DNA of 64,000 nucleotides from Streptomyces sp. TLI_053 (GCF_900105395.1 NZ_LT629775.1:2188501-2252500), one strand, 5' to 3'. Counted from the first letter of the stretch, positions 8,217 to 16,156 are shown. Numbers and translations: made by a program. The notes: generated by a model from the letters alone, not told the origin.

Positions 8217-9062
8217 CTACGGGCGCTCGCCGCGCTCGTAGGCGCGGACGACCTCCTCGGTCGGCCCGTCCATGACCAGCTCGCCGGCCTCGATCCAGAT
8301 GGTCCGCTCGCAGGTCTCGCGGATCGACGCGTTGTCGTGGCTGACCAGGAAGACCGTACCGGCCTCGGCGCGCAGCTCCTCGATCCGCTTCTTGCTGCGG
8401 GCCTGGAAGGCCTGGTCACCGGTGGCCAGCGCCTCGTCGATGAGCAGCACGTCGTGGGTCTTGGCGGCGGCGATCGCGAACCGCAGCCGGGCACCCATGC
8501 CGGAGGAGTAGGTGCGCATCGGCAGCGAGATGAAGTCGCCCTTCTCGTTGATGCCCGAGAACTCGACGATGTCCTGGTAGCGACGGCGCACGTCGGCCGG
8601 CGTCATGCCCATGGCGAGGCAGCCGAGGACGACGTTGCGCTCACCGGTCAGCTCGTTCATCAGCGCGGCGTTGACACCGAGCAGCGAGGGCTGGCCGTTG
8701 GTGTAGATGCCGCCCTTCTCGGTCGGCAGCAGACCGGCGATGGCTGCCAGCATGGTGGACTTGCCGGAGCCGTTGGAGCCGATCAGGCCGATCGCCTCGC
8801 CCTTGTACGCGGTGAAGCTCACGCCCTTCACCGCGTGCACCTCGCGGACGCCGGACGCCCGCTTGCGGCTGATGATCCGGCTCAGCGCCGAGGTGGCGCT
8901 GCCCTTGCCGGAGCCGGCCCCGTGCACCCGGTAGACGATGTGCACGTCGTCGACCACGACGGTGGGGTCCCGGGCCACGTCGGCGTCGAACACCTTGCGG
9001 CGGGGGACGGCGTCGTCCAGGTCCTTGCGCAGGTCGGCCCCTCGAACATCGGTGTCAGCCAC
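8217..9062 (-). CDS. TagH/Wzt-like ABC transporter ATP-binding protein (polymer export)
   Basis: A 281-residue ATPase with Walker A GSNGSGKST, signature YSSGMGARL, Walker B DVLLIDEAL and switch histidine in LVSHD. The subfamily is the polysaccharide/teichoic-acid exporter type, as shown by the long N-terminal lead and the YSSGM signature. No C-terminal carbohydrate-recognition domain is present. It should power the permease encoded just upstream. The GTG at 9062 overlaps the permease gene by eight bases and is preceded by GAGGAGGAG. Substrate is inferred from family and neighbours only: a lipid-linked wall glycopolymer or glycolipid. Confidence 0.88.
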   Translation of the reverse strand: MADTDVRGADLRKDLDDAVPRRKVFDADVARDPTVVVDDVHIVYRVHGAGSGKGSATSALSRIISRKRASGVREVHAVKGVSFTAYKGEAIGLIGSNGSGKSTMLAAIAGLLPTEKGGIYTNGQPSLLGVNAALMNELTGERNVVLGCLAMGMTPADVRRRYQDIVEFSGINEKGDFISLPMRTYSSGMGARLRFAIAAAKTHDVLLIDEALATGDQAFQARSKKRIEELRAEAGTVFLVSHDNASIRETCERTIWIEAGELVMDGPTEEVVRAYERGERP

Positions 9063-10002
9063 GGCCGTACTCCTCCTCAGCCTTCCAGAAGAAGACGTAT
9101 CCGACGACGAACATACCGACTGCCCAGGCGATCGCGTACTTCCACTGGTGCGGCGGGAAGTCCTGGTGCGCGGGGAGGTGCTTGTTGTAGATGACCGGGG
9201 CGAAGGCGTGCCGGACCAGGTCCATGTAGACCGAGGCCGGGTTGAGCTGCATCACCTTCTGCCAGAACTCCGGCCAGGTGCTGATCTTGTCCTGGATGCT
9301 GAACATCACGCCGGACAGGAACATCCAGGCCCGCATCGCGAACGGGATCAGCTGGGAGATGTCGCTGGTCTTGGAGCCGATCCGGGCCATCATCAGGGCC
9401 ACACCGGTGTTGAACGCCGACTGCAGCAGCAGGGCCGGGATCACCAGGACCCAGGTGCGACCCATCTCGATCCCGCTCGCCAGCACGACGCCGACCAGCA
9501 CGACCATCGAGATCAGCAGCTGCTGGAGCTGGATCACGGTGAAGGCGATGGGCAGCGAGGCACGGGGGAAGTGCAGCGCCCGGATCAGCCCGAGGTTGTC
9601 CGCGATCGCCCGGGTGCCCGACTGCACCGCGTTCTGGGTGAACTGGAAGACGAAGACACCGATGCAGAGCCAGGCGGTGTACGTGCCCTCGGGGAAGTTG
9701 TCCTTGCTCTTCAGGATCACACCGAAGACCAGGTAGAACACCGCGCAGTTCAGCAGCGGGGTCACGACCTGCCAGAGCTGACCGAGCTTGGCGTCGGTGT
9801 ACTGGGCCACCAGGCGCGCGGTGGCGAAGGCCCAGATGAAGTGACGCCGGGCCCAGAGCTGCTTGGAGTAGGCGACCAGGCCGGGCCTTCTGCCGCTCAC
9901 CGTCAGGCCGTACTTGTCCGCGAGCTGCTTGGGGGTCAGGCCCGCGTCCGCCCCCCTCGGGGCTGAGAGGCTGACGGGTTCACTCACTGTCGACACATTC
10001 AT
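9055..10002 (-). CDS. TagG/Wzm-like ABC-2 transporter permease
   Basis: A 315-residue membrane protein with a cytoplasmic N-terminus and about six membrane segments (for example LLNCAVFYLVFGVI, WLCIGVFVFQFTQ, QLLISMVVLVGVVLAS, WAVGMFVVGYVFFWKAEEE). It has the amphipathic entry region with LGQLWQVVTPLL typical of ABC-2 polysaccharide exporters. Together with the next gene it forms a complete exporter. The ATG at 10002 lacks room for a ribosome site; the GTG two codons later (9996) has GAAGG at a normal distance and may be used. A 167-nt spacer with direct repeats upstream suggests its own promoter. Confidence 0.88.
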   Translation of the reverse strand: MNVSTVSEPVSLSAPRGADAGLTPKQLADKYGLTVSGRRPGLVAYSKQLWARRHFIWAFATARLVAQYTDAKLGQLWQVVTPLLNCAVFYLVFGVILKSKDNFPEGTYTAWLCIGVFVFQFTQNAVQSGTRAIADNLGLIRALHFPRASLPIAFTVIQLQQLLISMVVLVGVVLASGIEMGRTWVLVIPALLLQSAFNTGVALMMARIGSKTSDISQLIPFAMRAWMFLSGVMFSIQDKISTWPEFWQKVMQLNPASVYMDLVRHAFAPVIYNKHLPAHQDFPPHQWKYAIAWAVGMFVVGYVFFWKAEEEYGRG

Positions 10003-10103
10003 CCTTCACGCGGGATCGTCGGGGCGGGCCGGTCGACGGGGGTCCGCCGGCCTTGCGCCGATGGGGATCCACTCGGATCTCGGGGGGAGTGCGGCCGGTG
10101 TGT

Positions 10104-10164
10104 GGTCACCGGCCCGACGACCGACCTGTCGTCCGGTCACCGGAAGTCACCGGACGGTCACCGG
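10104..10164. repeat. Four GTCACCGG direct repeats upstream of tagG-like gene
   Basis: GTCACCGG occurs at 10105, 10136, 10146 and 10157, the last three spaced 10 and 11 bases apart, about one helical turn. They lie about 100-160 bp upstream of the permease start. The core GGTCACC resembles the direct-repeat unit of Streptomyces PhoP boxes (GTTCACC, 11-nt spacing). The match is imperfect and regulation by phosphate is a hypothesis. Confidence 0.45.
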
Positions 10165-10169
10165 ACGGA

Positions 10170-11144
10170 TCAGATGACCGGCGGTCGGCCCAGCCTGGTC
10201 AGTCGCCAAACGGTACGCCATCGCATGGGCCGCCGCGTACCGCAGGGTTCGCGCCAGCCCGCCCGGAACCCGCCCAGCCAGGCCTTGAACGCCTCCGGGG
10301 AGGGTCGGCGGGCCAGCGTCAGCAGGAACCAGGTTCCCAGGTATAGAGGTACCAACGGGGCCGGAAGGTTCCGTCTGGCGAGCCAGACCCTGTTCCGGGC
10401 CACGTTGTGGAAGTACGAGGCGTGCCGGGCGGGCGAGGTGGTGGGGTGGTGCAGCACCACATCGGCCCGGTAGTCGATGGCCCAGCCCGCGTCCAGCGCG
10501 CGCCAGGCGAGGTCGGTCTCCTCGTGGGCGTAGAAGAACTCGGCGGGCAGCTGGCCGGCGTTCTCGAACACCGCGCAGCGCACCGCGCTCGCCCCGCCGA
10601 GGAAGGTGGTCACCCGGGAGGAGTGCAGCGGGTCGCTGGCGCGCAGCCGGGGGACGTGCCTGCGCTGGGTGACGCCGGTCTCCGGGTCGGCGATCCGGAA
10701 GCTCACGATGCCGAGCTCCGGGTCGGCGGTGAAGGCCTCGCGCAGCAGCCGGGCCGAGTCGGTGCCGGGCAGCCGGCCGTCGTCGTCCAGGAACAGCACC
10801 GCGTCGACGTCCCGGCCGTCGCGGCCGAACAGCTCGATGCCGACGTTGCGGCCGCCCGGGATGCCGAGGTTCTCCGGCAGCTCGACGGAGCGCACGCCGG
10901 ACGGCAGCGGCGGCAGCGGGGCGCCGTTGGCGACCACGGCCAGCTCGACGGCCGGGCCCTGCTGGGCGCGGACCGACTCGATCAGGGCGGTCAGCTCGTC
11001 CGGGCGGTTGCCCATGGTGATGATCACCGCGCCGAGCCGGAAGGCGTCGGCACCGGTGGCGGCGGTGGCGGCGGTGCTCGCGGCGGTGCTCGCGGCGGCG
11101 TCGGCCGCCTTCTCCGTCGCGCCCGGCTCCGTCACGCCGCTCAC
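10170..11144 (-). CDS. GT2-family glycosyltransferase
   Basis: A 324-residue GT-A glycosyltransferase. After an Ala/Thr-rich lead the nucleotide-sugar domain begins RLGAVIITMGNRPDEL; NLGIPGGRNVGIELFG and LFLDDDGRLP (the metal-binding DxD region) follow, then FYAHEETDLAWRALDAGW, the acceptor-side ED-type motif. This is the rhamnosyl/galactofuranosyl-transferase-like branch. GTG at 11144 overlaps the CDP-alcohol phosphotransferase stop as GTGA. It probably adds a sugar to the lipid or polymer made by the preceding genes; the acceptor cannot be predicted. Confidence 0.85.
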   Translation of the reverse strand: MSGVTEPGATEKAADAAASTAASTAATAATGADAFRLGAVIITMGNRPDELTALIESVRAQQGPAVELAVVANGAPLPPLPSGVRSVELPENLGIPGGRNVGIELFGRDGRDVDAVLFLDDDGRLPGTDSARLLREAFTADPELGIVSFRIADPETGVTQRRHVPRLRASDPLHSSRVTTFLGGASAVRCAVFENAGQLPAEFFYAHEETDLAWRALDAGWAIDYRADVVLHHPTTSPARHASYFHNVARNRVWLARRNLPAPLVPLYLGTWFLLTLARRPSPEAFKAWLGGFRAGWREPCGTRRPMRWRTVWRLTRLGRPPVI

Positions 11145-11989
11145 CGGAGCCTGCTCGACAGGACGATGCTCAGCAGGTGCAGCACGGTCTGCAGCATCGC
11201 GATCGCGGCCAGGACGACCACGGCGATCCGGGTGAAGAAGAGGCCCCCGTGCACCAGGTCGGCGACGCCGGCGGCGAGGATGAACAGCGAGGCCTCGACC
11301 GCGCCGACCAGCCGGTGGAACTTGAGGAGCGAGGCCACCCGGCGGGCCTTGGCGACACCGGCCGAGCGCGGCACCGAGGCGCTGTCCTCGACCGCCGTCA
11401 GGCCGCTGCGGGCCCGGGCCACGTCGACCAGGTCGGTCTCCGACTTGATCAGGATCGCGCCGAGCGCGGCCAGGGTGCCGAGGAAGGCCCACTCCCACTG
11501 CGCGGTGCCGCCCTCGCGGTGCAGCAGGTCGGTGGCGCGCAGGCCCAGGCCGGTCAGCAGGGCCGCTTCGGACATGTAGTGACCGACCCGGTCCAGGTAG
11601 ACGCCGGTGAGCGAGGTCTGCCGGCGCCAGCGGGCGACCTCGCCGTCCACGCAGTCCAGCAGCAGGTAGAGCTGGATCAGCACGGCGGCCAGCACCGCGC
11701 CGGCGATCCCGGGGACGATCAGCGCGGCGCCGGCCAGGATGCCGGTGAGCATCATCAGGTAGGTCAGGCCGTTGGGCGTGATCACCGTGACCGTGGAGAG
11801 CACCCGGGTGATCCGCAGCGAGATCCGCCGCATGTAGAGGCGGCCGGCCCAGTGCTCGGCACTGCGGCGCTGGAGCATGCCCTCCGGGTGGATGACCGCG
11901 CGCAGTTCCTCGATCGAGGGGCGGCGGGTCAGGTCGACCGGCGGCGTGGACCCGGCGGCGGAACGGTCAGCTGTTGACGGCTTGGACAT
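11141..11989 (-). CDS. CDP-alcohol phosphatidyltransferase-family membrane enzyme with altered motif
   Basis: A 282-residue membrane protein with about six segments. The CDP-alcohol phosphotransferase signature is nearly complete: D112-xx-D115-G116-xx-A119-R120-x8-G129-xxx-D133-xxx, but the fourth acidic residue, the proposed catalytic base, is His137 (LDRVGHY). Enzymes of the family transfer an alcohol phosphate from a CDP-alcohol to a hydroxyl acceptor at the membrane face. A soluble N-terminal stretch of about 60 residues precedes the membrane part. It overlaps the preceding dehydrogenase by 23 bases and the next glycosyltransferase by four. The natural substrate may be a CDP-polyol made by the neighbouring nucleotidyltransferase. 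Confidence 0.85.
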   Translation of the reverse strand: MSKPSTADRSAAGSTPPVDLTRRPSIEELRAVIHPEGMLQRRSAEHWAGRLYMRRISLRITRVLSTVTVITPNGLTYLMMLTGILAGAALIVPGIAGAVLAAVLIQLYLLLDCVDGEVARWRRQTSLTGVYLDRVGHYMSEAALLTGLGLRATDLLHREGGTAQWEWAFLGTLAALGAILIKSETDLVDVARARSGLTAVEDSASVPRSAGVAKARRVASLLKFHRLVGAVEASLFILAAGVADLVHGGLFFTRIAVVVLAAIAMLQTVLHLLSIVLSSRLR

Positions 11990-13040
11990 AGTCGGCGTAC
12001 GCGTCCCTGATTGCGGAAGGGGAGAGGTCGAGGTGTTCGAGGATGGTGAAACGGCCCGGCCGGGTATTCGGAGCGTAGTGCACCGCCTCGGTGAACTCCG
12101 CCTCGGTGAAGCCGATCTGAGCGGCGGTCACCGGCAGCCCGTGGTGCGCCAGGCGCTCCACGATCAGACCGGTCAGCTCGCGCTCGCCCCGCAGGAAGCT
12201 GGCGAAGGCGGCGCCGAGGCCGACCTGTTCGCCGTGCTGGGCGGACCGCTTGGGATACAGCACGTCCAGGGCATGCGAGATCTCGTGGCAGGCCCCCGAC
12301 GAGGGACGGGTGCTGCCCGCGATGTTCATCGCGATGCCGGACAGTACCAGTGCCTCCGCGAGGGCGGTGAGGAAGCCCTGTTCCTGAAGGTTTCCTGGGT
12401 GCCGCAGCAGGTTCTCGCCCGCCGAACGGGCCATCGCGACGGCCAGTCCGTCCACCGGTTCACCGGTCTCGGCGTGCGAGAGCTCCCAGTCGGCGCAGGC
12501 CGAGATGTTGGAGACGATGTCGCCGATGCCGGCCGCGACGAAGCGCGGCGGGGCGCCCTGGATCACGTCCAGGTCGATCACGATGCCGATCGGGCCCGGC
12601 ACTCCGTAGGAGCCGCGCCCGGCGTCGTTGTCGAGAGTGGAGACCGGCGAGCAGATGCCGTCGTGCGCCAGGTTGGTCGGGACCGAGACCAGCGGCAGGC
12701 CGAGGCGCGCGGCGGCGTACTTGGCCACGTCGATGATCTTGCCGCCGCCCAGGGCGACGATGGTGTCGTAGTGGCCGCCGCGCACACCGCCGCGGATCTC
12801 GTCCGCCAGCCGCACCGCGCTGTCGAGGCTGCCGTCCGCCACGCTGTACCAGTCGGCGCCGGGCAGGGCCGGCTCGAGCCTGGCCCGCAGCACCGAACCC
12901 GAGCCGTTGCTGATCGCCACCGCGATCCGGCCCGAGGCGGACAGCCGCTGGTCGGCGAGGATGCCGCCGAGCGCGTCCAGCGCGCCCGGCCGGATCTCCA
13001 CGAAGAGCGGCGACGGCACCAGCCTGGTCAGTACTGGCAC
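11967..13040 (-). CDS. sn-glycerol-1-phosphate dehydrogenase-like enzyme (EgsA/AraM family)
   Basis: A 357-residue metal-dependent dehydrogenase of the iron-ADH superfamily. LGGGKIIDVAKY (98-108) binds NAD(P); SVPTNLAHDGICSPVS (119-134) closely resembles archaeal EgsA rather than glycerol dehydrogenase. Likely metal ligands are D174 (GIGDIVSN), H252 (GACHEISHAL) and H269 (SAQHGEQ). In characterised members dihydroxyacetone phosphate is reduced to sn-glycerol-1-phosphate, the stereoisomer used in archaeal lipids and a few bacterial products. The GTG start is preceded by GGGAGA inside the nucleotidyltransferase gene, so the two are coupled. It should supply the polyol phosphate activated by its neighbour. 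Confidence 0.87.
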   Translation of the reverse strand: MPVLTRLVPSPLFVEIRPGALDALGGILADQRLSASGRIAVAISNGSGSVLRARLEPALPGADWYSVADGSLDSAVRLADEIRGGVRGGHYDTIVALGGGKIIDVAKYAAARLGLPLVSVPTNLAHDGICSPVSTLDNDAGRGSYGVPGPIGIVIDLDVIQGAPPRFVAAGIGDIVSNISACADWELSHAETGEPVDGLAVAMARSAGENLLRHPGNLQEQGFLTALAEALVLSGIAMNIAGSTRPSSGACHEISHALDVLYPKRSAQHGEQVGLGAAFASFLRGERELTGLIVERLAHHGLPVTAAQIGFTEAEFTEAVHYAPNTRPGRFTILEHLDLSPSAIRDAYADYVQAVNS

Positions 13041-13783
13041 GCGATCTCCCGCGCCTTCGCCAGGTCGTCGTGGTTGTCGACCTCGACCCAGGAGACCTCG
13101 CCGATCGGCTGGACGTCGATCCGCAGACCGCGGTTCACCATCTCCTGGTAGCCGTCCTCGTAGTACAGCTGCGGGTCGCGCTCGTAGGTGGCGCGCAGCG
13201 CGTCGGCGAGGTCGGCGGCGGCGGCCGGGTTGATCACGGTGACGCCGATGTACTCGCCGGTGGCCTCGGCCGGGTCCATCAGCTTGGTGATGCGGCGCAT
13301 GCCGGCGGCCGGGTCGACGACCACCTTCATCTCCTCGTCGGCGAGCTTCTTCACCGTGTCGAGGGCGAGCAGGATGCCGGGCTCGCGGCCCTCGGCGGTC
13401 AGCCGGGCGTTGCCCTCCAGCATCGTGCGCTGGACCGAGGCGGGGTGGACGGTGTCGCCGTTGCAGAGCAGCAGGCCCTCGGTGAAGAGCTCACGGGCGC
13501 ACCAGAGCGAGTAGGCGTTGTTCCACTCCTCGGCCTTGTCGTTCTCGACCAGGGTGAGCTTGACGCCGTACTTCCGCTCCAGGGCCTCCTTGCGCTCCTC
13601 GACCGCCTCCTTGCGGTAGCCGACGACGATCGCCGCCTCGCGCAGGCCGACCTCGGCGAAGTTGCCGAGGGTGAGGTCCAGGACGGTCCGCTCACCGTCG
13701 ACCGGCACCAGCGCCTTGGGCAGGGTGTCGGTGTACGGGCGCAGCCGGCGGCCGGCGCCGGCTGCCAGAACGAGGCCGATCAT
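13028..13783 (-). CDS. Sugar/polyol-phosphate nucleotidyltransferase (cytidylyltransferase-like)
   Basis: A 251-residue nucleotidyltransferase of the GT-A-like NTP_transferase fold. The N-terminal MIGLVLAAGAGRRLRPYTD carries the G-x-G-x-R nucleotide loop, PKALVPV has the catalytic Lys, and LLCNGDTVH holds the metal Asp. Relatives are often annotated phosphocholine or inositol-phosphate cytidylyltransferases. With a G1P dehydrogenase and a CDP-alcohol phosphotransferase downstream, a CDP-polyol product is plausible. A good AGGAGA lies six bases before the ATG. It is the first gene of the module and diverges from idi; three 11-nt repeats lie upstream. Confidence 0.84.
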   Translation of the reverse strand: MIGLVLAAGAGRRLRPYTDTLPKALVPVDGERTVLDLTLGNFAEVGLREAAIVVGYRKEAVEERKEALERKYGVKLTLVENDKAEEWNNAYSLWCARELFTEGLLLCNGDTVHPASVQRTMLEGNARLTAEGREPGILLALDTVKKLADEEMKVVVDPAAGMRRITKLMDPAEATGEYIGVTVINPAAAADLADALRATYERDPQLYYEDGYQEMVNRGLRIDVQPIGEVSWVEVDNHDDLAKAREIACQY

Positions 13784-13938
13784 GCGGGTCTCCTGATCCG
13801 TCGTGCTGAGCGCGGCCGCGCCCGGCCCCGGGAGTCTTCCGGGTCACCGGCGGTGGCGCGCCGGGGCCGCCAGATGCGGCCGCGGTGTCCTATGTGATGG
13901 TAGGCGACCACGACTACCTGCCAGAACGCGGCCGGACA

Positions 13939-13967
13939 CTCGAACACACATCGAACACATTCCGAAC
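13939..13967 (-). promoter_or_regulatory. Three 11-nt direct repeats with GTTCG core (PhoP-box-like)
   Basis: Read on the minus strand, GTTCGGA, GTTCGAT and GTTCGAG start at 13967, 13956 and 13945, exactly 11 bases apart. They lie 155-185 bp upstream of the nucleotidyltransferase start, in the 349-bp gap shared with idi. Response regulators of the PhoP type bind 11-nt direct repeats with a GTTC core; the ACC that normally follows is absent, so the binding protein is uncertain. Confidence 0.45.
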
Positions 13968-14132
13968 GGTTCTGCTAATCCGACGCCCGTTCCGGGCCCC
14001 CGGGCGCCCCCGGCGGCCGGGTTGTGCGTCGGGCCCCTCCCCCGTGCCACCCGTACGGCAGACTGGGGCGCGACGCCACCGGTGCGTGCCGTGGTTGCGC
14101 CCCGTGCTCCCGAAGCTGCCGAAAGAGGCCTC

Positions 14133-14789
14133 ATGCCCCAGAGCCTTCCGACCGATCCGACCGCCCCCGCCGGGCTGGACACCGGTCTCGACACCGGCCT
14201 CGACGTCGAGACGGACGTCGACGCCGCCGCGGACGCCGCCGGCGGCACTGCGGAGGAGATCCTGCTGGAGCTGGTCGACGACGAGGGCGTGACCATCGGC
14301 ACCGCGGAGAAGCACTGGGCGCACCAGCAGCCCGGGCGGCTGCACCGGGCCTTCTCGGTCTTCCTCTTCGACCGCCAGGGCCGGATGCTGCTCCAGCGGC
14401 GGGCCCTGGGCAAGTACCACTCCCCCGGGGTCTGGTCGAACACCTGCTGCGGCCACCCGTACCCCGACGAGCCGCCGTTCGTGGCCGCCGCCCGCCGCAC
14501 CGCGGAGGAGCTGGGTGTCGCCCCGGCCCTGCTCTGCGAGGCGGGCACGGTCCGCTACGACCTGCCGGACGAGGCCACGGGCCTGATCGAGCGGGAGTGG
14601 AACCACCTGTTCGTGGGTCTGGTCACCGCGCCGGTGCGGCCCAACCCGGACGAGGTGGACGACTTCGCCTTCGTGACCGCCGAGGAGCTGCGCGAGCTGG
14701 AGGCGGAGCGGCCGTTCTCGGTGTGGTTCCGGACCGTCTTCGAGGCCGCGCTGCCGGGGATCCGCGAGATCGCCGGGAAGGACTGGTAG
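14133..14789 (+). CDS. idi: Isopentenyl-diphosphate delta-isomerase, type I
   Basis: A 218-residue Nudix-fold enzyme interconverting IPP and DMAPP. The active-site Cys is in NTCCGHP, the catalytic Glu in the EREWNHLF motif, and AARRTAEELG is the Nudix helix. The N-terminal 45 residues are an acidic extension with repeated DTGLD units not found in shorter homologues. ATG at 14133 has AAAGAGG close upstream. The gene stands alone between divergent and convergent neighbours but lies near the hopanoid operon, whose precursors it supplies; in S. coelicolor, as I recall, the two loci are also close. Confidence 0.95.
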   Translation: MPQSLPTDPTAPAGLDTGLDTGLDVETDVDAAADAAGGTAEEILLELVDDEGVTIGTAEKHWAHQQPGRLHRAFSVFLFDRQGRMLLQRRALGKYHSPGVWSNTCCGHPYPDEPPFVAAARRTAEELGVAPALLCEAGTVRYDLPDEATGLIEREWNHLFVGLVTAPVRPNPDEVDDFAFVTAEELRELEAERPFSVWFRTVFEAALPGIREIAGKDW

Positions 14790-14795
14790 ACCGCG

Positions 14796-14829
14796 CCCGG
14801 CGGGGCCGCCGAGGGGCGGCCCCGCCGGG
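14796..14829 (+). terminator. Hairpin terminator of idi
   Basis: A perfect 15-bp stem (14796-14810 with 14815-14829) with a four-base loop begins six bases after the idi stop. It also faces the convergent ATPase gene. Confidence 0.8.
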
Positions 14830-14900
14830 AACGGCCCGCGCCGGGGCCGCCGTGCTCCGGGCTGCCTGCTCCGGGCCGCCCCGCTCCGGGCCGCCGTCCG

Positions 14901-15413
14901 CTAGGGCTCCTCGCGCGGGAGCGGCAGCGAGGCCCAGATCACCTTGCCGCCCTGCCCCGCCTGCTCCACGTCGCACACTCCGCCGGCCTGCAGCGTGACG
15001 CTCTTCACCAGCAGCAGCCCGCGCCCGCCGGTCCGTCCGGTGTCGGCCGCCAGGGCCTTCGGCCGGTACGGGTCGCCGTCCTCGACCGAGACCCGCACCC
15101 ACCCGCACCGCACCACCAGCTCGGTGGTCACCTCCGGCGACAGCTCGGCGGCATGGGTCACCGCGTTGCCGACCAGCTCCGAGACGATCAGCAGCAGGTC
15201 GTCCACCAGTTCCTGGTAGCGGATCTCCGCCATGCCCTGGGCCAGCAGCCGGTCACGCACGGCGTGCCGGGTGCGCGGGACCGAGGCCTGCTCGGCGGGC
15301 ACGGTGAAGCGCCACACCCCCTCGACAGGACCGCCGCGCGCCACTGCCGACGCGGCGGTCACCCGTTTCTCCGGCGCCGTCGGCGCCGTCTCTTCCTCGC
15401 TGATCCGCTCCAC
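14901..15413 (-). CDS. Anti-sigma-factor-type ATP-binding protein (HATPase_c_2)
   Basis: A 170-residue RsbW-like GHKL ATPase. The N box is LLLIVSELVGNAVTHAA, the G1 box VEDGDPYRP and the G2 box GGRGLLLV. There are no membrane or receiver domains. Such proteins are very numerous in Streptomyces and may act as anti-sigma factors or serine kinases of anti-anti-sigma proteins; a partner is not encoded nearby. The first 30 residues are a polar lead rich in Glu and Ala. It is transcribed alone toward idi. Confidence 0.83.
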   Translation of the reverse strand: MERISEEETAPTAPEKRVTAASAVARGGPVEGVWRFTVPAEQASVPRTRHAVRDRLLAQGMAEIRYQELVDDLLLIVSELVGNAVTHAAELSPEVTTELVVRCGWVRVSVEDGDPYRPKALAADTGRTGGRGLLLVKSVTLQAGGVCDVEQAGQGGKVIWASLPLPREEP

Positions 15414-15664
15414 GTCCAGCCGCCCTTCGTCCGCGACCCCGGGAATCAGGCGTTCCGCTCATGGCGCCCTCGGTGCACAGAGGCTAGGAGAGCCGCCCCC
15501 GGAGCTGTGGCACCGTCGACAACTTGCCCGTGTCGGACCAGAGCCGAGCGATACCGATCGTTCATCGACCACAACTCGACCGTTTACCGTCCTTGAACCA
15601 CCGGTTCGCGCACACCAGCGATCCGTACCGCCGCCCCCCACCATCCCGACCGGGGAAACGCAGG

Positions 15665-15693
15665 TGAGAAGCACTCCGAAACCCTGGTAATGT
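15665..15693 (+). promoter_or_regulatory. Candidate promoter of tRNA-Leu
   Basis: TAATGT at 15688-15693 could be a -10 box, with TGAGAA at 15665-15670 a weak -35 at 17-bp spacing. It sits about 50 bp before the tRNA, in a 330-bp gap (15414-15743) where I see no other gene. Confidence 0.3.
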
Positions 15694-15743
15694 TCTCTCT
15701 GTCGCCGAGGGGGCGAGCAGAAAACCCCCGAAGCACACACCCC

Positions 15744-15831
15744 GTCCGGGTGGCGGAATGGCAGACGCGCTAGCTTGAGGTGCTAGTGCCCTTTATCGGG
15801 CGTGGGGGTTCAAGTCCCCCCTCGGACACCA
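15744..15831 (+). tRNA. tRNA-Leu (anticodon GAG)
   Basis: An 88-nt class II tRNA. The acceptor GTCCGGG pairs with CTCGGAC (one G-U), the anticodon stem CTAGC/GCTAG encloses the loop TTGAGGT with GAG at 15777-15779, a long variable arm follows, and the T arm has GGTTCAAGTCC. The CCA end is genome-encoded (15829-15831). It reads CUC and CUU leucine codons. Confidence 0.97.
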
Positions 15832-15834
15832 TCG

Positions 15835-15880
15835 ATTCCCCGCAGGAACTCGCAAGAGTTCCTGCGGGGAATTTCTTTTT
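15835..15880 (+). terminator. Intrinsic terminator of tRNA-Leu
   Basis: A perfect 17-bp stem (15835-15851 with 15856-15872) closed by a GCAA tetraloop is followed by a T-rich tail (TTCTTTTT). This is a textbook rho-independent terminator, unusual in such a GC-rich genome. Confidence 0.92.
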
Positions 15881-16156
15881 GCCCCCGCACCCTCCCGACG
15901 CCCCGCACCCTCCGGCACGCCGCGCGCCCGCACCCTTGTGCCCGCTCGGGGCCACCCTTCGGAGGCGCTCCCCGCACGCCCCGCCGGTCGTCTCCGCGCC
16001 CCCGCCGAAAGTCAGAGGTTCGGACACGAGATGGCAACGATCGAGTGTTTTGCGGTGAATCTGAGGTCCAGCTGAGGTTTCGCCCGATTTCGCCCCTTAG
16101 GCTCTTCCCGTTTGTCCGGAAAGCCAAGTGACACGATGAGACAGAGGACCGATACG

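Noticed and set aside
10003..10169. GTCACCGG repeats as a replication iteron or CRISPR
   Set aside because: Only four short copies within 60 bp, with no origin or spacer structure; a regulator-binding array is more likely.
13803..14132. Longer idi reading frame beginning near 13803
   Set aside because: The upstream in-frame part overlaps the divergent promoter region and repeats, and ATG at 14133 has a purine-rich site and suitable length.
15785..15831. Phage attachment core at the 3' end of tRNA-Leu
   Set aside because: The downstream sequence is a terminator followed by an ordinary permease gene; no integrase or direct repeat of the tRNA end is present.
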